DNA of 23,543 nt from Candidatus Micrarchaeota archaeon UBA95 (GCA_002499405.1 DALH01000027.1:12145-35687); one strand, 5' to 3'; shown: positions 1 to 8,121, numbered from the stretch's first letter. The notes: generated by a model not told the origin, from the letters alone. Made by a program: numbers and translations.

Positions 1-7
1 GGTTCAG

Positions 8-143
8 TGGGCCCGCGGAGAATCGGACTCCGTGTCTCCAGTTTTCACACCCGATACCATGTTTTCTTTCTCGTCAAGGGTCTTTCTTTTTCAAAAGAAA
101 GAGGTTGTGTGAGACTGGCGTCTTACCAACCGACTCCGGGCCC
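8..143 (-). tRNA. tRNA-Val (anticodon CAC), with intron
   Basis: Read on the minus strand, GGGCCCG (137-143) pairs with CGGGCCC (9-15), with A73 at 8. The anticodon stem CCAGT/ACTGG (114-118 and 38-42) encloses CT-CAC-A, then an intron, then A38, giving valine anticodon CAC. The T-stem CGGAG/CTCCG is perfect. Spliced length is about 72 nt. Three usually invariant positions look wrong: position 8 is G instead of U, position 14 reads G instead of A, and the T-loop starts TCC instead of TTC (C55). The gene lies 24 nt downstream of the AT-hook gene on the same strand, so cotranscription is likely. It could be a lineage-specific or decaying tRNA; the identity as Val is well supported by the stems and anticodon. 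Confidence 0.85.
44..107 (-). other. tRNA-Val intron at position 37/38 (64 nt)
   Basis: The intron sits after A37. Exon CAC pairs with the GTG near the intron 3' end, as expected for an archaeal bulge-helix-bulge site, though the exact bulges are ambiguous by a base or two. Inside is a perfect 10-bp hairpin, TCTTTCTTTT / AAAAGAAAGA (81-90 and 93-102 on the plus strand). The same type of pyrimidine/purine hairpin occurs in the T-loop introns of tRNA-Ser and tRNA-Leu in this window. Confidence 0.7.
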
Positions 144-167
144 GAAAAAATTTTGGGGGTTATGGCT

Positions 168-317
168 TCAACGCTTTTTCTTTGGCCTGCCGCGCTTCCT
201 GGGGCGGCCGCGCTTTTTTCCTGCCTTGGCTGCTTTCTTGGGCGCGGGTTTTCCGTTGCCGCCGAACAAGGAGTTCAGCCAGTCCACAAATCCTTCAAGC
301 ACTCCTTTCTTCGCCAT
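168..317 (-). CDS. Small basic AT-hook-like protein (49 aa)
   Basis: This 49-residue protein starts MAKKGVLEGFVDWLNSLFGG and ends in a very basic tail with two AT-hook-type cores, KRGRPRK and RGRPKKKR. AT-hooks (RGRP flanked by K/R) bind the minor groove of A/T-rich DNA, and such tails can also bind RNA. The N-terminal 20 residues look like a short amphipathic helix. The ATG overlaps the end of eS26 by 23 bases, and a GGAGG Shine-Dalgarno lies about 10 bases upstream, supporting this start and translational coupling. It is followed 24 nt later by tRNA-Val. No family is recognised; nucleoid or RNA-binding function is inference from composition. Confidence 0.7.
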   Translation of the reverse strand: MAKKGVLEGFVDWLNSLFGGNGKPAPKKAAKAGKKRGRPRKRGRPKKKR

Positions 318-654
318 GTTTTTCATCCTCCGGTTTGTTTTCTACTTGTTTTTGGGGTGAACGTTCGTAAACTGGTCTCTTGTGGAATCCCCCGCCGATG
401 CGCGCGTCCATGCGTCGTTCGCGCTGGCGTTCCTGCATGCGCTTCTTTTTTTCGTATACGCGCATGTGTTTGCCGCACGAAGGGCAGTAAGCGACTTCGC
501 GGACCATGACGGGCGTGTAGGGTTCGCCCTCGATTATGTCTTTGCGGTCTATGGGGTTCGAGAAAACCACTTTATCTATGAACACGGCTTTGTCCTTCCT
601 TACCTGCCTGCCGCACTTCGTGCACCGCACGGTATGCTCCTTGCCTCTACCCAA
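295..654 (-). CDS. rps26e: Small ribosomal subunit protein eS26
   Basis: The 119-residue product carries the eS26 pattern: a GRGK start, VRCTKCGR (first zinc Cys pair), KDKA, then VAYCPSCGKH (second Cys pair) and a long basic helix with KKKRMQERQRERR. In eukaryotes and some archaea eS26 sits at the mRNA exit channel near the 3' end of 16S/18S rRNA. The start is TTG at 654, chosen because it leaves the short GRG-type N-terminus of the family; no ATG is available nearby. The C-terminal tail of about 30 residues is rich in K/E and overlaps the next gene. Upstream A/T-rich stretches at 669-691 could be the TATA box. eS26 is patchily distributed in archaea. Confidence 0.85.
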   Translation of the reverse strand: MGRGKEHTVRCTKCGRQVRKDKAVFIDKVVFSNPIDRKDIIEGEPYTPVMVREVAYCPSCGKHMRVYEKKKRMQERQRERRMDARIGGGFHKRPVYERSPQKQVENKPEDEKHGEERSA

Positions 655-747
655 TTAATCACGCTCCGAATAAAACGTTACCTTAAACTCTTGCCCCTAA
701 TTCTTTTTTAATGCTTTGTTGGTTGGGGAGCCCGCCTGCCACGAACC

Positions 748-3700
748 TCATTTGCGCCAGCGCCTGAAAGCGAACAAACCCAAGCCCGCGAGGACGACTA
801 ACAACCCGAACCACCACGGCGCGTTTGCCGCCGTGAACAAACCAGTTGCCCCGCCCGGCGCCGTTGGGCCGGTTGCCGGAGCCGTTATTGTCTCCCTGAT
901 TGGATTGGTTCCGATGTCATAGCCGGGTCCCTCAGCCAAAACGATTTCCTCGTTTCCGCCGGGTTGTTCACCGGTTTCTTCTCCGGGAGCCGGAGGAACG
1001 TTTTCCTCTCCACCACCAACGCGCACGTAGGAAGAGGGCGGAAGCAGGATGTCGTGGCTGTTCTCGCCGCCACCACCCTGGTTCGCCGGCGATGATTGCT
1101 GTGCGGCGGGCGGTACCGGCTTGTTCTTGACGGTGAGCACGGCAACCACCCAGTTCATCACCTTGGAGCCGTCTCCGCTTATTTTGGCGGTCGCGGTCGC
1201 GTCGTCCGCAAAAATGTAGGCGCTGACGTTAAACGCGTCGTCATCCCATTCGTCGCCCGCGCTCGCATTCCAGCTCTCGTTGCTCAACAGGTTCTCGTTG
1301 AAGTAGGAGAATGCTTCGATAACGGGGCCTATTCCCTTGGCGCCGCCGCCTATCATGCGAAGCGCCGAGTTGCCGCCTTCGGCGGTGAAGCCGTTGAACG
1401 TAGTGGAAGCGTTGCGCTTGTCATTGCCGGCGCCGTCATTGATTACAACCATGTTGTCCGCGGAGTCATTCGAATAAATCACTACGAGGGACGCGCCTTC
1501 AACGTATTGGTTGTCGCCGCTTACCACGTAGTCGCCGGAGCCGTTCATCAAGGCGGTCGCGTCGGCGCGGTAAGAGCGCGGAACCCAGAAGCCGTTGGGC
1601 GCAGTCGTGTTGAAGCGGCCGATTTCCGAGCCGTTAACTGCGGTGCCGTTGATTGACAGGTTGCCGCCGTCGTTGCTGTAAGTGCTCCAGTAAAGGAACG
1701 CTTTGACAACCGGGCCCGGAATGTTTAAGGTGATTGCCTTGTAAGCCGGGTCCGGCCTCAACCCGACTCCGGCCGAGACGACGTCGTAAGCGCCGCTCAC
1801 GGAGTAAAACGAGTTCAGCGAGCCCGCGTCCGAGACGTCGAGTTCAACGAAGAGCGAGGAATCCGCGACCGTGCTGTGCGCGTCGCTCGCGGTCACGACC
1901 ACGTTGTAGCCGGGACCGAACGAGTAGAACGCGCCGGGTCGCGTGTTGTTTACGCTGATGTTGTAAGTAATAGTGTAAGTCGTGTTGTCCGCGGTCACCG
2001 CCTCCATGCCGGGCGCGTACTCGGAATCCAGTTGCGAGAAGTCCGCGGTCACGGTCAACCCGGACTCGTTGAGCACGGCAATAACCGTGATTGAATCGCC
2101 GTTCTCGTAACGCGCCTTGTCCGAATTCACGGAGATGAAAGCCGGCGCGAGGTCGGCGAGGACGTCCACGAAATTGGATTGCGCGTTGTTTCCGGCAACG
2201 TCGTACACGTCAACGTAACACTGGTGGTTGCCGTCAAGCACGGGACCGTAGTTATAGTTCTCGGTTGGCTGGGTTGCGACGTTGACGCCGTCACAATAAA
2301 CCGCGTAATAATCAACTCCCGAATGACTGTCGGAAGCGCCGCTCCACGTCAAGGGGATGAAGCCGTCCGTCACGACGGCGGGAGCACCCAGAACCGGCGC
2401 TACGGGCGGCGTCATATCAATTTTTATGTTGAAATGCTTCGTGCCTTCGGTGTTTTGTGCGCGGTCGCGCGCATAATAGGTGGTGTCCCAGTCCCCTTCT
2501 GCATTCACGATGAAGTAAGCGAAGTTACCGGTCGGGGCAAAAATGACTGAACTGCCGACGGTGCCGTTGTTATACCAAATGCGTTTTACTCCAGAAACCG
2601 CGTCAAAGGAGAATACCTGCACTGCGACCGGGGAAACATACCAACTATTGTTTCCGGCGCTGCCAGACCAAACCGTTGCAACGCTTGAAGGTGCGGTAGC
2701 GTCATATATCGCGTACCGGTTGTTGGACATCAAACTCGGGTTTCCTGCGTTATCCACCGCATCCACCTGATAACGGTAACGAGTCCCATCAACTTTCGCG
2801 GATAAATCGTCATAAGTCGTCGTCGGCCAGTAAACGCTGGTCAGATAAGTGGTCGGCGGCACGGGGTTCGGATAAACGGCGTCGTTCCGGTATACGCGCG
2901 AAATATTCACGCCTGAGAAGCCGTCTCCCGTCGTCCAAAACAAACCAACAATGCCGGTATTCGTCCATTGTGGAGTGGTGCGCGTCAACGAGGGTTTCGA
3001 GGGCTTGGTGGAGTCCACACCCGTCCAAAGTTCGGGCGTTGCCGTGGCATTCCAGCCGACGAAGTCGGTAGCGACAACATAGTAGTTGTATTGATTGTTG
3101 TTTGCGCCCCAGGTTATCGTGAACGAGCAGTTGTCGGAGCCACTCAGGTAATACTCGGTTCCGTTAACGTAAACATAGTATCCACGCACGCCCGAGCCTG
3201 GGCCGTCGCCCGCGGACGGGTCCCAGGTTATCGTGAATGAAGAAGAGTTAATCCACTGCGGGCCTTCGAGGTTGGTTGCTGGCGCCGGCGGATTCAAATC
3301 AACGCAAACAAAATTTATGTGCTGAGTTTCCTCGTTGGAGAGGTTTGCGTAATCGTTCGCCCAATACCTCCAAGTGTTTGTGCCTTCCGCCGTGGTTTGC
3401 ACAAAACCACCGCCTGAATCGAACGTTCCAGCCGAAGACGCTCCAAGCGGGTCTGTAACGTTCCAAAAAATGGTGTCAACTCCAGCCAGGTTGTCAACCG
3501 CCGTCAGGGATGCATCCACTACGGAGGCGTACCAACCACAAAAGCCGTCGTTGTATACAGATGTGTTGAGAACGACAAATGAGGTTACCGGCGCAGTGTT
3601 GTCCACAACCATCTCGGCATCCGAGACATCGATCGCCGTGTCCTCGTCGTCGTCAGCGGTCGCACGCACCCAGTAACCGTCGTGGTCGCCGTAAGCAGAG

Positions 3701-4794
3701 TCGTTCGTGTCGACATTGTGCGTTCCGTCGTTCGCGGTGTCGTTAACGATTTCGAGCCACGGATGGCCGGTAATGGAATACTCCAAGGTTATGTTAAGCG
3801 CGTCGCCGTCGGCGTCCGAGGCGGTCCACGCGATTGTGTGCACCCCACTCCATATTTCCCCGCCGTTCGGCGAGGTCACCGTGACGACGGGCGCGGAATT
3901 CAATATCGTAACCGAGTCGCTTGCCGAGGGACCGCTATCATAGGGGTCGCGGGGCGTCACCACGCACGAATAGGTTTCGTGTTTCGCAGTAAGCGCGCTG
4001 AGCAAAATGTCCGTAAGTGAGGCGGTGCCGTTGGTCTCCTGTATTACCGTCGTGCCGCTAAGCCAAGTGTAATCGTAAACGATGGCGTCGCCTTCGGGGT
4101 CAACACTGGGCACTGTAATCGTGCAAGTCAAGTCGTCCGTCGTGTTTGCTACGTCGGGCGTGACGTCAACGACTGGCGCGCTCGGAGCGTTGTTTTCAAA
4201 TGTCACGACGAGTTGCGGGCGCAATGAAGCATTCGAGTATTCGCGCGAACGAAACAGGCCGTCATCAATAATAAATAGGCTAGATGGGGTTTGAGAAATG
4301 CGCCAGCCACGGTTGGGCGTACCCAAGAGAAATGCCTGCACGTTAGCAGTCACGTCCCACGACAGCCAGGCGCCGTTCGTGGTGCCGCTTCCAACGCTTC
4401 CGTCGCTGGTGCTGTTCGAGGAGTCCGGGCGGTTATTCCAAGTAATCGAATTCTCGTTCCAGTTGCCGTTCAAGCGGTGAATATGGTAGGTGCGCGAACT
4501 GCTGGGAGCGTCATACAAGTATAATTCAAGGCTCGCCGAGGAAACTGGATGTCCTGCGGGAACGGTGAGGGAGTTGAAGGCGAGGTAGGTTTCGCGGCGA
4601 ACTGAAATAAAGAAGAAGCTGTTGCCTACCCATAAACTGGTTGCAGACCCGTAGTTTGTGGTCGGGTTTAACGAACTCACATACGAATCTCTTGAAGCAT
4701 TAAATGACTGCGTTACCGGGGAGGCGTTCGCCATCACCGCGAGCAACGAGAACCCGAGAAAAACGTATAATAATCTAGACCAGTCAGCGTTCAT
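748..4794 (-). CDS. Large secreted, membrane-anchored multidomain surface protein
   Basis: About 1348 residues. The N-terminus (MNADWSRLLYVFLGFSLLAV then MANA-SP) is a signal peptide. Residues about 25-185 resemble DNRLRE/CBM-like domains (RETYLAFN, ASLELYLY, ITWNNRP). Residues about 190-985 are serial Ig/FN3-like modules, including a GGEIW...IAWTASDADGD segment. Residues about 985-1225 resemble the DUF3344 domain of archaeal surface proteins (KAFLYWS, SYRADAT, GASLVVIY). A Pro/Gly/Glu linker then leads to a C-terminal membrane helix (FGLLVVLAGLGLFAF) with a basic RRWRK end. NxS/T sequons are very frequent, so N-glycosylation is likely. ATG 4794 is preferred over GTG 4815 because GGAGG precedes it and the signal peptide then starts cleanly. 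It probably acts in cell-surface adhesion or envelope structure; the ligand is unknown. Confidence 0.8.
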   Translation of the reverse strand: MNADWSRLLYVFLGFSLLAVMANASPVTQSFNASRDSYVSSLNPTTNYGSATSLWVGNSFFFISVRRETYLAFNSLTVPAGHPVSSASLELYLYDAPSSSRTYHIHRLNGNWNENSITWNNRPDSSNSTSDGSVGSGTTNGAWLSWDVTANVQAFLLGTPNRGWRISQTPSSLFIIDDGLFRSREYSNASLRPQLVVTFENNAPSAPVVDVTPDVANTTDDLTCTITVPSVDPEGDAIVYDYTWLSGTTVIQETNGTASLTDILLSALTAKHETYSCVVTPRDPYDSGPSASDSVTILNSAPVVTVTSPNGGEIWSGVHTIAWTASDADGDALNITLEYSITGHPWLEIVNDTANDGTHNVDTNDSAYGDHDGYWVRATADDDEDTAIDVSDAEMVVDNTAPVTSFVVLNTSVYNDGFCGWYASVVDASLTAVDNLAGVDTIFWNVTDPLGASSAGTFDSGGGFVQTTAEGTNTWRYWANDYANLSNEETQHINFVCVDLNPPAPATNLEGPQWINSSSFTITWDPSAGDGPGSGVRGYYVYVNGTEYYLSGSDNCSFTITWGANNNQYNYYVVATDFVGWNATATPELWTGVDSTKPSKPSLTRTTPQWTNTGIVGLFWTTGDGFSGVNISRVYRNDAVYPNPVPPTTYLTSVYWPTTTYDDLSAKVDGTRYRYQVDAVDNAGNPSLMSNNRYAIYDATAPSSVATVWSGSAGNNSWYVSPVAVQVFSFDAVSGVKRIWYNNGTVGSSVIFAPTGNFAYFIVNAEGDWDTTYYARDRAQNTEGTKHFNIKIDMTPPVAPVLGAPAVVTDGFIPLTWSGASDSHSGVDYYAVYCDGVNVATQPTENYNYGPVLDGNHQCYVDVYDVAGNNAQSNFVDVLADLAPAFISVNSDKARYENGDSITVIAVLNESGLTVTADFSQLDSEYAPGMEAVTADNTTYTITYNISVNNTRPGAFYSFGPGYNVVVTASDAHSTVADSSLFVELDVSDAGSLNSFYSVSGAYDVVSAGVGLRPDPAYKAITLNIPGPVVKAFLYWSTYSNDGGNLSINGTAVNGSEIGRFNTTAPNGFWVPRSYRADATALMNGSGDYVVSGDNQYVEGASLVVIYSNDSADNMVVINDGAGNDKRNASTTFNGFTAEGGNSALRMIGGGAKGIGPVIEAFSYFNENLLSNESWNASAGDEWDDDAFNVSAYIFADDATATAKISGDGSKVMNWVVAVLTVKNKPVPPAAQQSSPANQGGGGENSHDILLPPSSYVRVGGGEENVPPAPGEETGEQPGGNEEIVLAEGPGYDIGTNPIRETITAPATGPTAPGGATGLFTAANAPWWFGLLVVLAGLGLFAFRRWRK

Positions 4795-4860
4795 TTTGCC
4801 ACGCGCCTCCAACACTAATAATTAATCACCAATAAAGATCAGGTGTTAGAAGAGTTGGGT

Positions 4861-4940
4861 AAAACGCCTTATAAAACCTTTCGGGTTTTTTCACCACCAA
4901 AAAGGGGTAATCGGTTCTTATTTAATGGCGGGCGCGGAGG
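4861..4940 (+). promoter_or_regulatory. Divergent promoter region before the phosphoesterase gene
   Basis: Between the divergently read surface-protein and phosphoesterase genes, two TATA-like stretches face the plus strand: TTATAAAA (about 4870-4877) and CTTATTTAAT (about 4917-4926). A GGAGG at 4936-4940 is the ribosome binding site that places the phosphoesterase start at GTG 4948. Because the leader must include GGAGG, the first TATA box fits better. Confidence 0.45.
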
Positions 4941-4947
4941 TTTAGTC

Positions 4948-5565
4948 GTGAAAATATTGTTCGTTACCGACCCGCACGGCGAGGAGCCGTGCATTGACTA
5001 CTTGAAGCGCTTAATCAAAAAGCATTCGCCGGACGCCGTTCTTCTGGGAGGCGACTTCGAGCGCGCCTCGTTCGCAACGGCTATGCTTGAAGCGTGCAAA
5101 GTCCCCGCTTACGCGGTGCACGGCAACATGGATAACCAGGCGGTAGTGGACGCGCTCGGCGAACGCTACCTGCACGAGAAAACCGTGAAGATCTGCAGCT
5201 ACGTGATAGGCGGACTGGGCGGAAGCAATCCCACGCCGTTCAACACCCCGATGGAGACAACCGAACGAAAACTCGCGGCGTCCCTCAAGAAACTCGGCAA
5301 AACCGACGTGCTCCTCTCGCACGCCCCGCCCTTTAACACTTTTGCGGACGAACTCCCGAACGAATTGCACGTGGGAAGCAAGGCGGTGCGCGGCTATTTG
5401 TTGAAGCAAAAGCCGTTGGCTTGCTTGTGCGGCCACGTCCACGAAACCCAGGGCGTTGAAAAACTCGGAAAAACACTCGTGTGCAAGGCCGCGCCCTTAA
5501 TGCAAAAAACCGGCTTCGTGTTGGAGTTGCCTTCCCTGAAAGGCGGCGTCGTCAACTTGGACTAA
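4948..5565 (+). CDS. Calcineurin-like metallophosphoesterase
   Basis: The 205-residue protein has the full dinuclear metal signature in order: D-P-H (FVTDPHG, residues 7-11), GGDFE, GNMDN, SHAPP and GHVHE. Such enzymes hydrolyse phosphomono- or phosphodiesters with two bound metals. The classic first motif is D-x-H, present here as DPH. The length and lack of extra domains resemble small YfcE/MJ0936-like archaeal phosphoesterases, but the substrate (cyclic nucleotide, nucleotide or RNA end) cannot be told. The GTG start is supported by GGAGG eight bases upstream; in-frame codons further upstream give an unlikely basic N-terminus. It is the only plus-strand gene between two minus-strand genes. 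Confidence 0.85.
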   Translation: MKILFVTDPHGEEPCIDYLKRLIKKHSPDAVLLGGDFERASFATAMLEACKVPAYAVHGNMDNQAVVDALGERYLHEKTVKICSYVIGGLGGSNPTPFNTPMETTERKLAASLKKLGKTDVLLSHAPPFNTFADELPNELHVGSKAVRGYLLKQKPLACLCGHVHETQGVEKLGKTLVCKAAPLMQKTGFVLELPSLKGGVVNLD

Positions 5566-5609
5566 TTAACCCATGAAAGAAAGCGGAGACGGAAGTCCTC
5601 GTTTGGTTT

Positions 5610-6092
5610 CTAAAAGAGTTTGTGGCCGACGTCGTCCATGAAACCCAGGTCGTCCTCGTTATGGGTTTGCTCGGGTGCGCCCGACATCCAATCCGGCATT
5701 TCAGGCGTGGTCGGCGAATGAGAAGAGAAAGCAGCCGCTTTTTCCAGGGCCTCGTTGATTCTGTGAATTGCCTTCTCATCCCGGTCTTCCTCCGAGCGCC
5801 ACTCGTCGTTCAAGAGGATTACCGGAAAAATGTATTTGATTTGCGTGAGTTCCACGTCCACGAGTTTCTCGTGCAACAAGTCGAGTTCGCTGGTCTGGTC
5901 GGGTTCGGCTTGCACGAAGGCGACCGCGCAGTCAAGCGAGAACTCGGCGAACACCTTCTTGCACGTCATCGGCACCTGAAGAATTGAGGGCGCCTGGACG
6001 GGCACTATTTCCACTCCCGTGCGCTCGCTGGCGGCCTTGTCCGCCGCCGCCTTCACGTCAAACCCCGCGAAGTAAATGAATCCTATTCTCAT
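5610..6092 (-). CDS. Possible riboflavin/lumazine-synthase-fold protein
   Basis: The 160-residue protein starts MRIGFIYFAGFDV and continues with a charged helix, V-P-V-Q-A-P-S-I-L-Q-V-P, and CAVAFVQAEPD. This arrangement resembles the archaeal riboflavin synthase (RibC) / 6,7-dimethyl-8-ribityllumazine synthase fold: strand, helix, P-G-x-x-D-x-P-like loop, second strand. The C-terminal 50 residues (HSPTTPEMPDWMSGAPEQ onward) are a Pro/Asp-rich tail not expected in those enzymes. The canonical PG in the substrate loop is replaced by AP, so activity is doubtful. No riboflavin genes are adjacent. The family assignment is tentative. Confidence 0.4.
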   Translation of the reverse strand: MRIGFIYFAGFDVKAAADKAASERTGVEIVPVQAPSILQVPMTCKKVFAEFSLDCAVAFVQAEPDQTSELDLLHEKLVDVELTQIKYIFPVILLNDEWRSEEDRDEKAIHRINEALEKAAAFSSHSPTTPEMPDWMSGAPEQTHNEDDLGFMDDVGHKLF

Positions 6093-6136
6093 GCAATGAA
6101 TACTTCCCCCGCGTTTTTAAGCGTTGCACGGCGACA

Positions 6137-6147
6137 CTATTAAATTG
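6137..6147 (+). promoter_or_regulatory. TATA-like box for the SRP RNA
   Basis: The A/T-rich stretch CTATTAAATTG lies about 26 bases before the predicted 5' end of the SRP RNA at 6168, the usual archaeal TATA-to-start distance. Confidence 0.5.
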
Positions 6148-6167
6148 TGGTTGCTGCAACGTAATAA

Positions 6168-6437
6168 TGCGGTGGGCTAGCCGGGAGGCTAGAGGTCTCC
6201 TTTACGCCAACCCTCTTTACGGCGGGTGAAGTCCGCGAGGAGAAGCAAGCGAATCCGCGAGGCCCTCTCCAAGGCGACGACGCTCTGCCTTGCGTTATGC
6301 CTCGTTGTTCGAATCGAGCCAGGCCGGAAGGAGCAACTCTAAGGACTTCAAGGTATGCTCGCAAGAACCAGGGCCGAGCCAAGGATTGGATAAACCGAGC
6401 GGCTGAACATGCCTCGATTCGTGGAGCGCCCACCGCA
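6168..6437 (+). ncRNA. Signal recognition particle 7S RNA
   Basis: The ends pair: GCGGTGGGC (6169-6177) with GCGCCCACCGC (6426-6436), as in archaeal SRP RNA where 5' and 3' ends form helix 1. The 5' part GGGCTAGCCGGG resembles the archaeal Alu-domain start. The S-domain signature is clear: CAGGCCGGAAGGAGCAACTC followed by TAAGGA (about 6320-6345), matching the SRP54-binding helix 8 with its asymmetric loop. At about 270 nt it is slightly shorter than the typical 300. It scaffolds SRP19 and SRP54 for membrane targeting. The eL14 start codon is only 21 nt beyond the 3' end, so the two may share a transcript. No real protein is encoded across it. Confidence 0.9.
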
Positions 6438-6457
6438 CTAAAAACAAGGGTGAAAAA

Positions 6458-6625
6458 ATGGGTAAACAAGTCATACAAGTCGGAAGGAGCGCCGTGCTCA
6501 CAAAGGGCAGGCGCGCGGGCATCAAAGTGAAAATAGCGAAGATTCTGGACAAGAGCTTCGTTGAAATCGAGTTGCCCGGCGGCAAGACGCGCAAGTGCAA
6601 CGTGGCACACCTGGAGTTTTATTAG
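6458..6625 (+). CDS. rpl14e: Large ribosomal subunit protein eL14 (short form)
   Basis: This 55-residue protein is a single KOW/SH3-like barrel: VIQVGRSAVLTKGRRAGIKV, then KIL...FVEIELPGGKTRKCNVAHLE. This matches archaeal L14e (IEVGR, KTRGREAGKK, NILHLEP). Archaeal eL14 is usually 75-95 residues, so only the KOW core is kept here. A GGTGA ribosome binding site stands 3-7 bases before the ATG. In many archaea eL14 is clustered with cbf5, as here with one gene between. It starts 21 nt after the SRP RNA. Confidence 0.85.
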   Translation: MGKQVIQVGRSAVLTKGRRAGIKVKIAKILDKSFVEIELPGGKTRKCNVAHLEFY

Positions 6626-6627
6626 GC

Positions 6628-7146
6628 ATGATTGAAGAAGCGAAGGCCGGGAGGAAGGAGGACAACGCCCTGCAAATGCTCCGGCAGGACCGAGGCGTGA
6701 CAACCGAGAATTTTCACCGCGTGATGAAATCGATTTATTCGTCGGAACTACGAGTTTACTTTGCCGAAAACTATCCCGGGCCGTGGCATCCGTTGAACAG
6801 GAGCGCATACCACACGGCGAGCATCGGGGGCACGGCCAACGATGAATTCATCAAACTGCTCAACAGAAAGTTGCGCCAGAAAAATTTGCTGAACCCAAAA
6901 CTAGGCAAGGAAAAAGCAGAGAAGGGCATTCGGAGCATTCTTGAAACGCCGCTACACGAACTACTCGCCGAATTTAAAAGGAGAAAAGTCGGGGAAATGA
7001 TTCGCGGCGAACTGGAGGAACTCCGCTCAATAAAGAGGATGGCGGACGCAAGCAACAAACATGCGGAGAGGCTTAAAGCGGAGAGAGACGAGTTGGAGAA
7101 ATTGGCTGTAACCTACGGCGTAAAACTCGAGGAACAATCCAGATGA
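6628..7146 (+). CDS. Hypothetical protein between eL14 and Cbf5
   Basis: The 172-residue product is not recognised. It is soluble and charged, with no membrane segment. Residues about 1-90 include a KSIYSSELRVYF and PGPWHPLNRSAYH stretch with several aromatic residues. Residues about 95-172 are a run of Lys/Glu/Leu heptad-like helices predicted to form a coiled coil. The ATG is two bases after the eL14 stop, and its TGA overlaps the Cbf5 ATG (ATGA), so the three genes are translationally coupled. That context suggests a role in ribosome or H/ACA RNP biogenesis, which is inference only. Confidence 0.7.
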   Translation: MIEEAKAGRKEDNALQMLRQDRGVTTENFHRVMKSIYSSELRVYFAENYPGPWHPLNRSAYHTASIGGTANDEFIKLLNRKLRQKNLLNPKLGKEKAEKGIRSILETPLHELLAEFKRRKVGEMIRGELEELRSIKRMADASNKHAERLKAERDELEKLAVTYGVKLEEQSR

Positions 7147-8069
7147 TCACCCTCCGCGAAGAGGAATGCGTGAAAGGCAAAAAACCCGGCGAGCGCACCG
7201 TAAAGGAATTGATTGACTACGGTTTCTTCCTGCTGGACAAGCCCGCCGGCCCCACCAGCCACGAGGCCTCGGCTTTATGCAGGAAACTCGTTCACGCCAA
7301 AAAAAGCGGGCACTCTGGCACCCTGGACTACGACGTTTCCGGCGTGCTCCCAGTAATGTTCAATCACGCCTGCAAAATTTCGCGCTTCCTCTCGTTGCAC
7401 GACAAGGAATACGTCTGCGTAATGAAAACCAGCGAAGAGCACTCGTTCAAGGAAATCGACGAGGCCCTTGAAAACCTGCGCGGAGAAATCTACCAGACGC
7501 CGCCACTTGCCTCGGCCGTAGCCAAACGCCTGCGCACGCGCACGGTCCACTCCCTGGAATTGCTGGAAGTCGACGGCAAGTACTCCTTGTTCAAGGCGCG
7601 CGTCCAACACGGCACTTACATCAGGACGATTTGCACGCACGCCGGCGAAATACTAGGCGACGGCGCGCAAATGGCTGAGTTGAGGCGCACCGCCGCCGGC
7701 GGGTTCACGGAAAAAAACTGCTCCACCTTGCAGGACTTGAGCGACGCGTACTGGCTGTTTGAAGAGCGCGGAGACCAATCCGCTTTAAGAAAACTCGTAC
7801 ACCCGGTGGAAGAAGCACTGGACCTGCCGAAAATAGTCGTGTCCGACGGCGCGTTGAAACCCGTGAGCACGGGCGCAAATTTGGCGGCGCCGGGAGTGCT
7901 CGCCTTGGACGAATCCGTGAAAAAGAATGGGTTCGCACAGGTTTTATCGGGTAAAGGCGAGTTGTGCTGCATCGCGAAATCGTTTTTTGACGCCGACGAA
8001 ATCGCGGGAAAACAGCACGGCATCGTAGCCGACGTGGAACGAGTCGTGCACGCCTTTCAAAACGATTGA
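7143..8069 (+). CDS. cbf5: tRNA/rRNA pseudouridine synthase Cbf5 (dyskerin homologue)
   Basis: The 308-residue protein matches archaeal Cbf5: FFLLDKPAGPTSHEA, SGHSGTLDYDVSGVLPV with catalytic Asp62, then Y-V-C-V-M-K, PPLASAVAKRLRTRTV, and GTYIRTICTHAGEILG. A C-terminal PUA domain begins near residue 225 (KIVVSDGALKPVSTGANLAAPGV in part). Cbf5 isomerises uridine as the catalytic core of H/ACA guide RNPs with Nop10, Gar1 and L7Ae, and can form tRNA U55 without a guide. The usual TLDPKVTG is TLDYDVSG here; the catalytic Asp stays. It overlaps the upstream gene by four bases. Confidence 0.95.
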   Translation: MITLREEECVKGKKPGERTVKELIDYGFFLLDKPAGPTSHEASALCRKLVHAKKSGHSGTLDYDVSGVLPVMFNHACKISRFLSLHDKEYVCVMKTSEEHSFKEIDEALENLRGEIYQTPPLASAVAKRLRTRTVHSLELLEVDGKYSLFKARVQHGTYIRTICTHAGEILGDGAQMAELRRTAAGGFTEKNCSTLQDLSDAYWLFEERGDQSALRKLVHPVEEALDLPKIVVSDGALKPVSTGANLAAPGVLALDESVKKNGFAQVLSGKGELCCIAKSFFDADEIAGKQHGIVADVERVVHAFQND

Positions 8070-8121
8070 TTTTTATATGCTTTGAATGCACTAATTAAAA
8101 GAAGGGCTCGGAAGAGCGAAA

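Noticed and set aside
1096..1656. Plus-strand frames of 74-186 residues inside the surface-protein gene
   Set aside because: They are shadows of the strong minus-strand frame with repeats, signal peptide and anchor.
6140..6808. Long minus-strand reading frame of 222 residues
   Set aside because: It is antisense to the SRP RNA and eL14, with a composition unlike a real protein; the RNA and eL14 evidence is much stronger.
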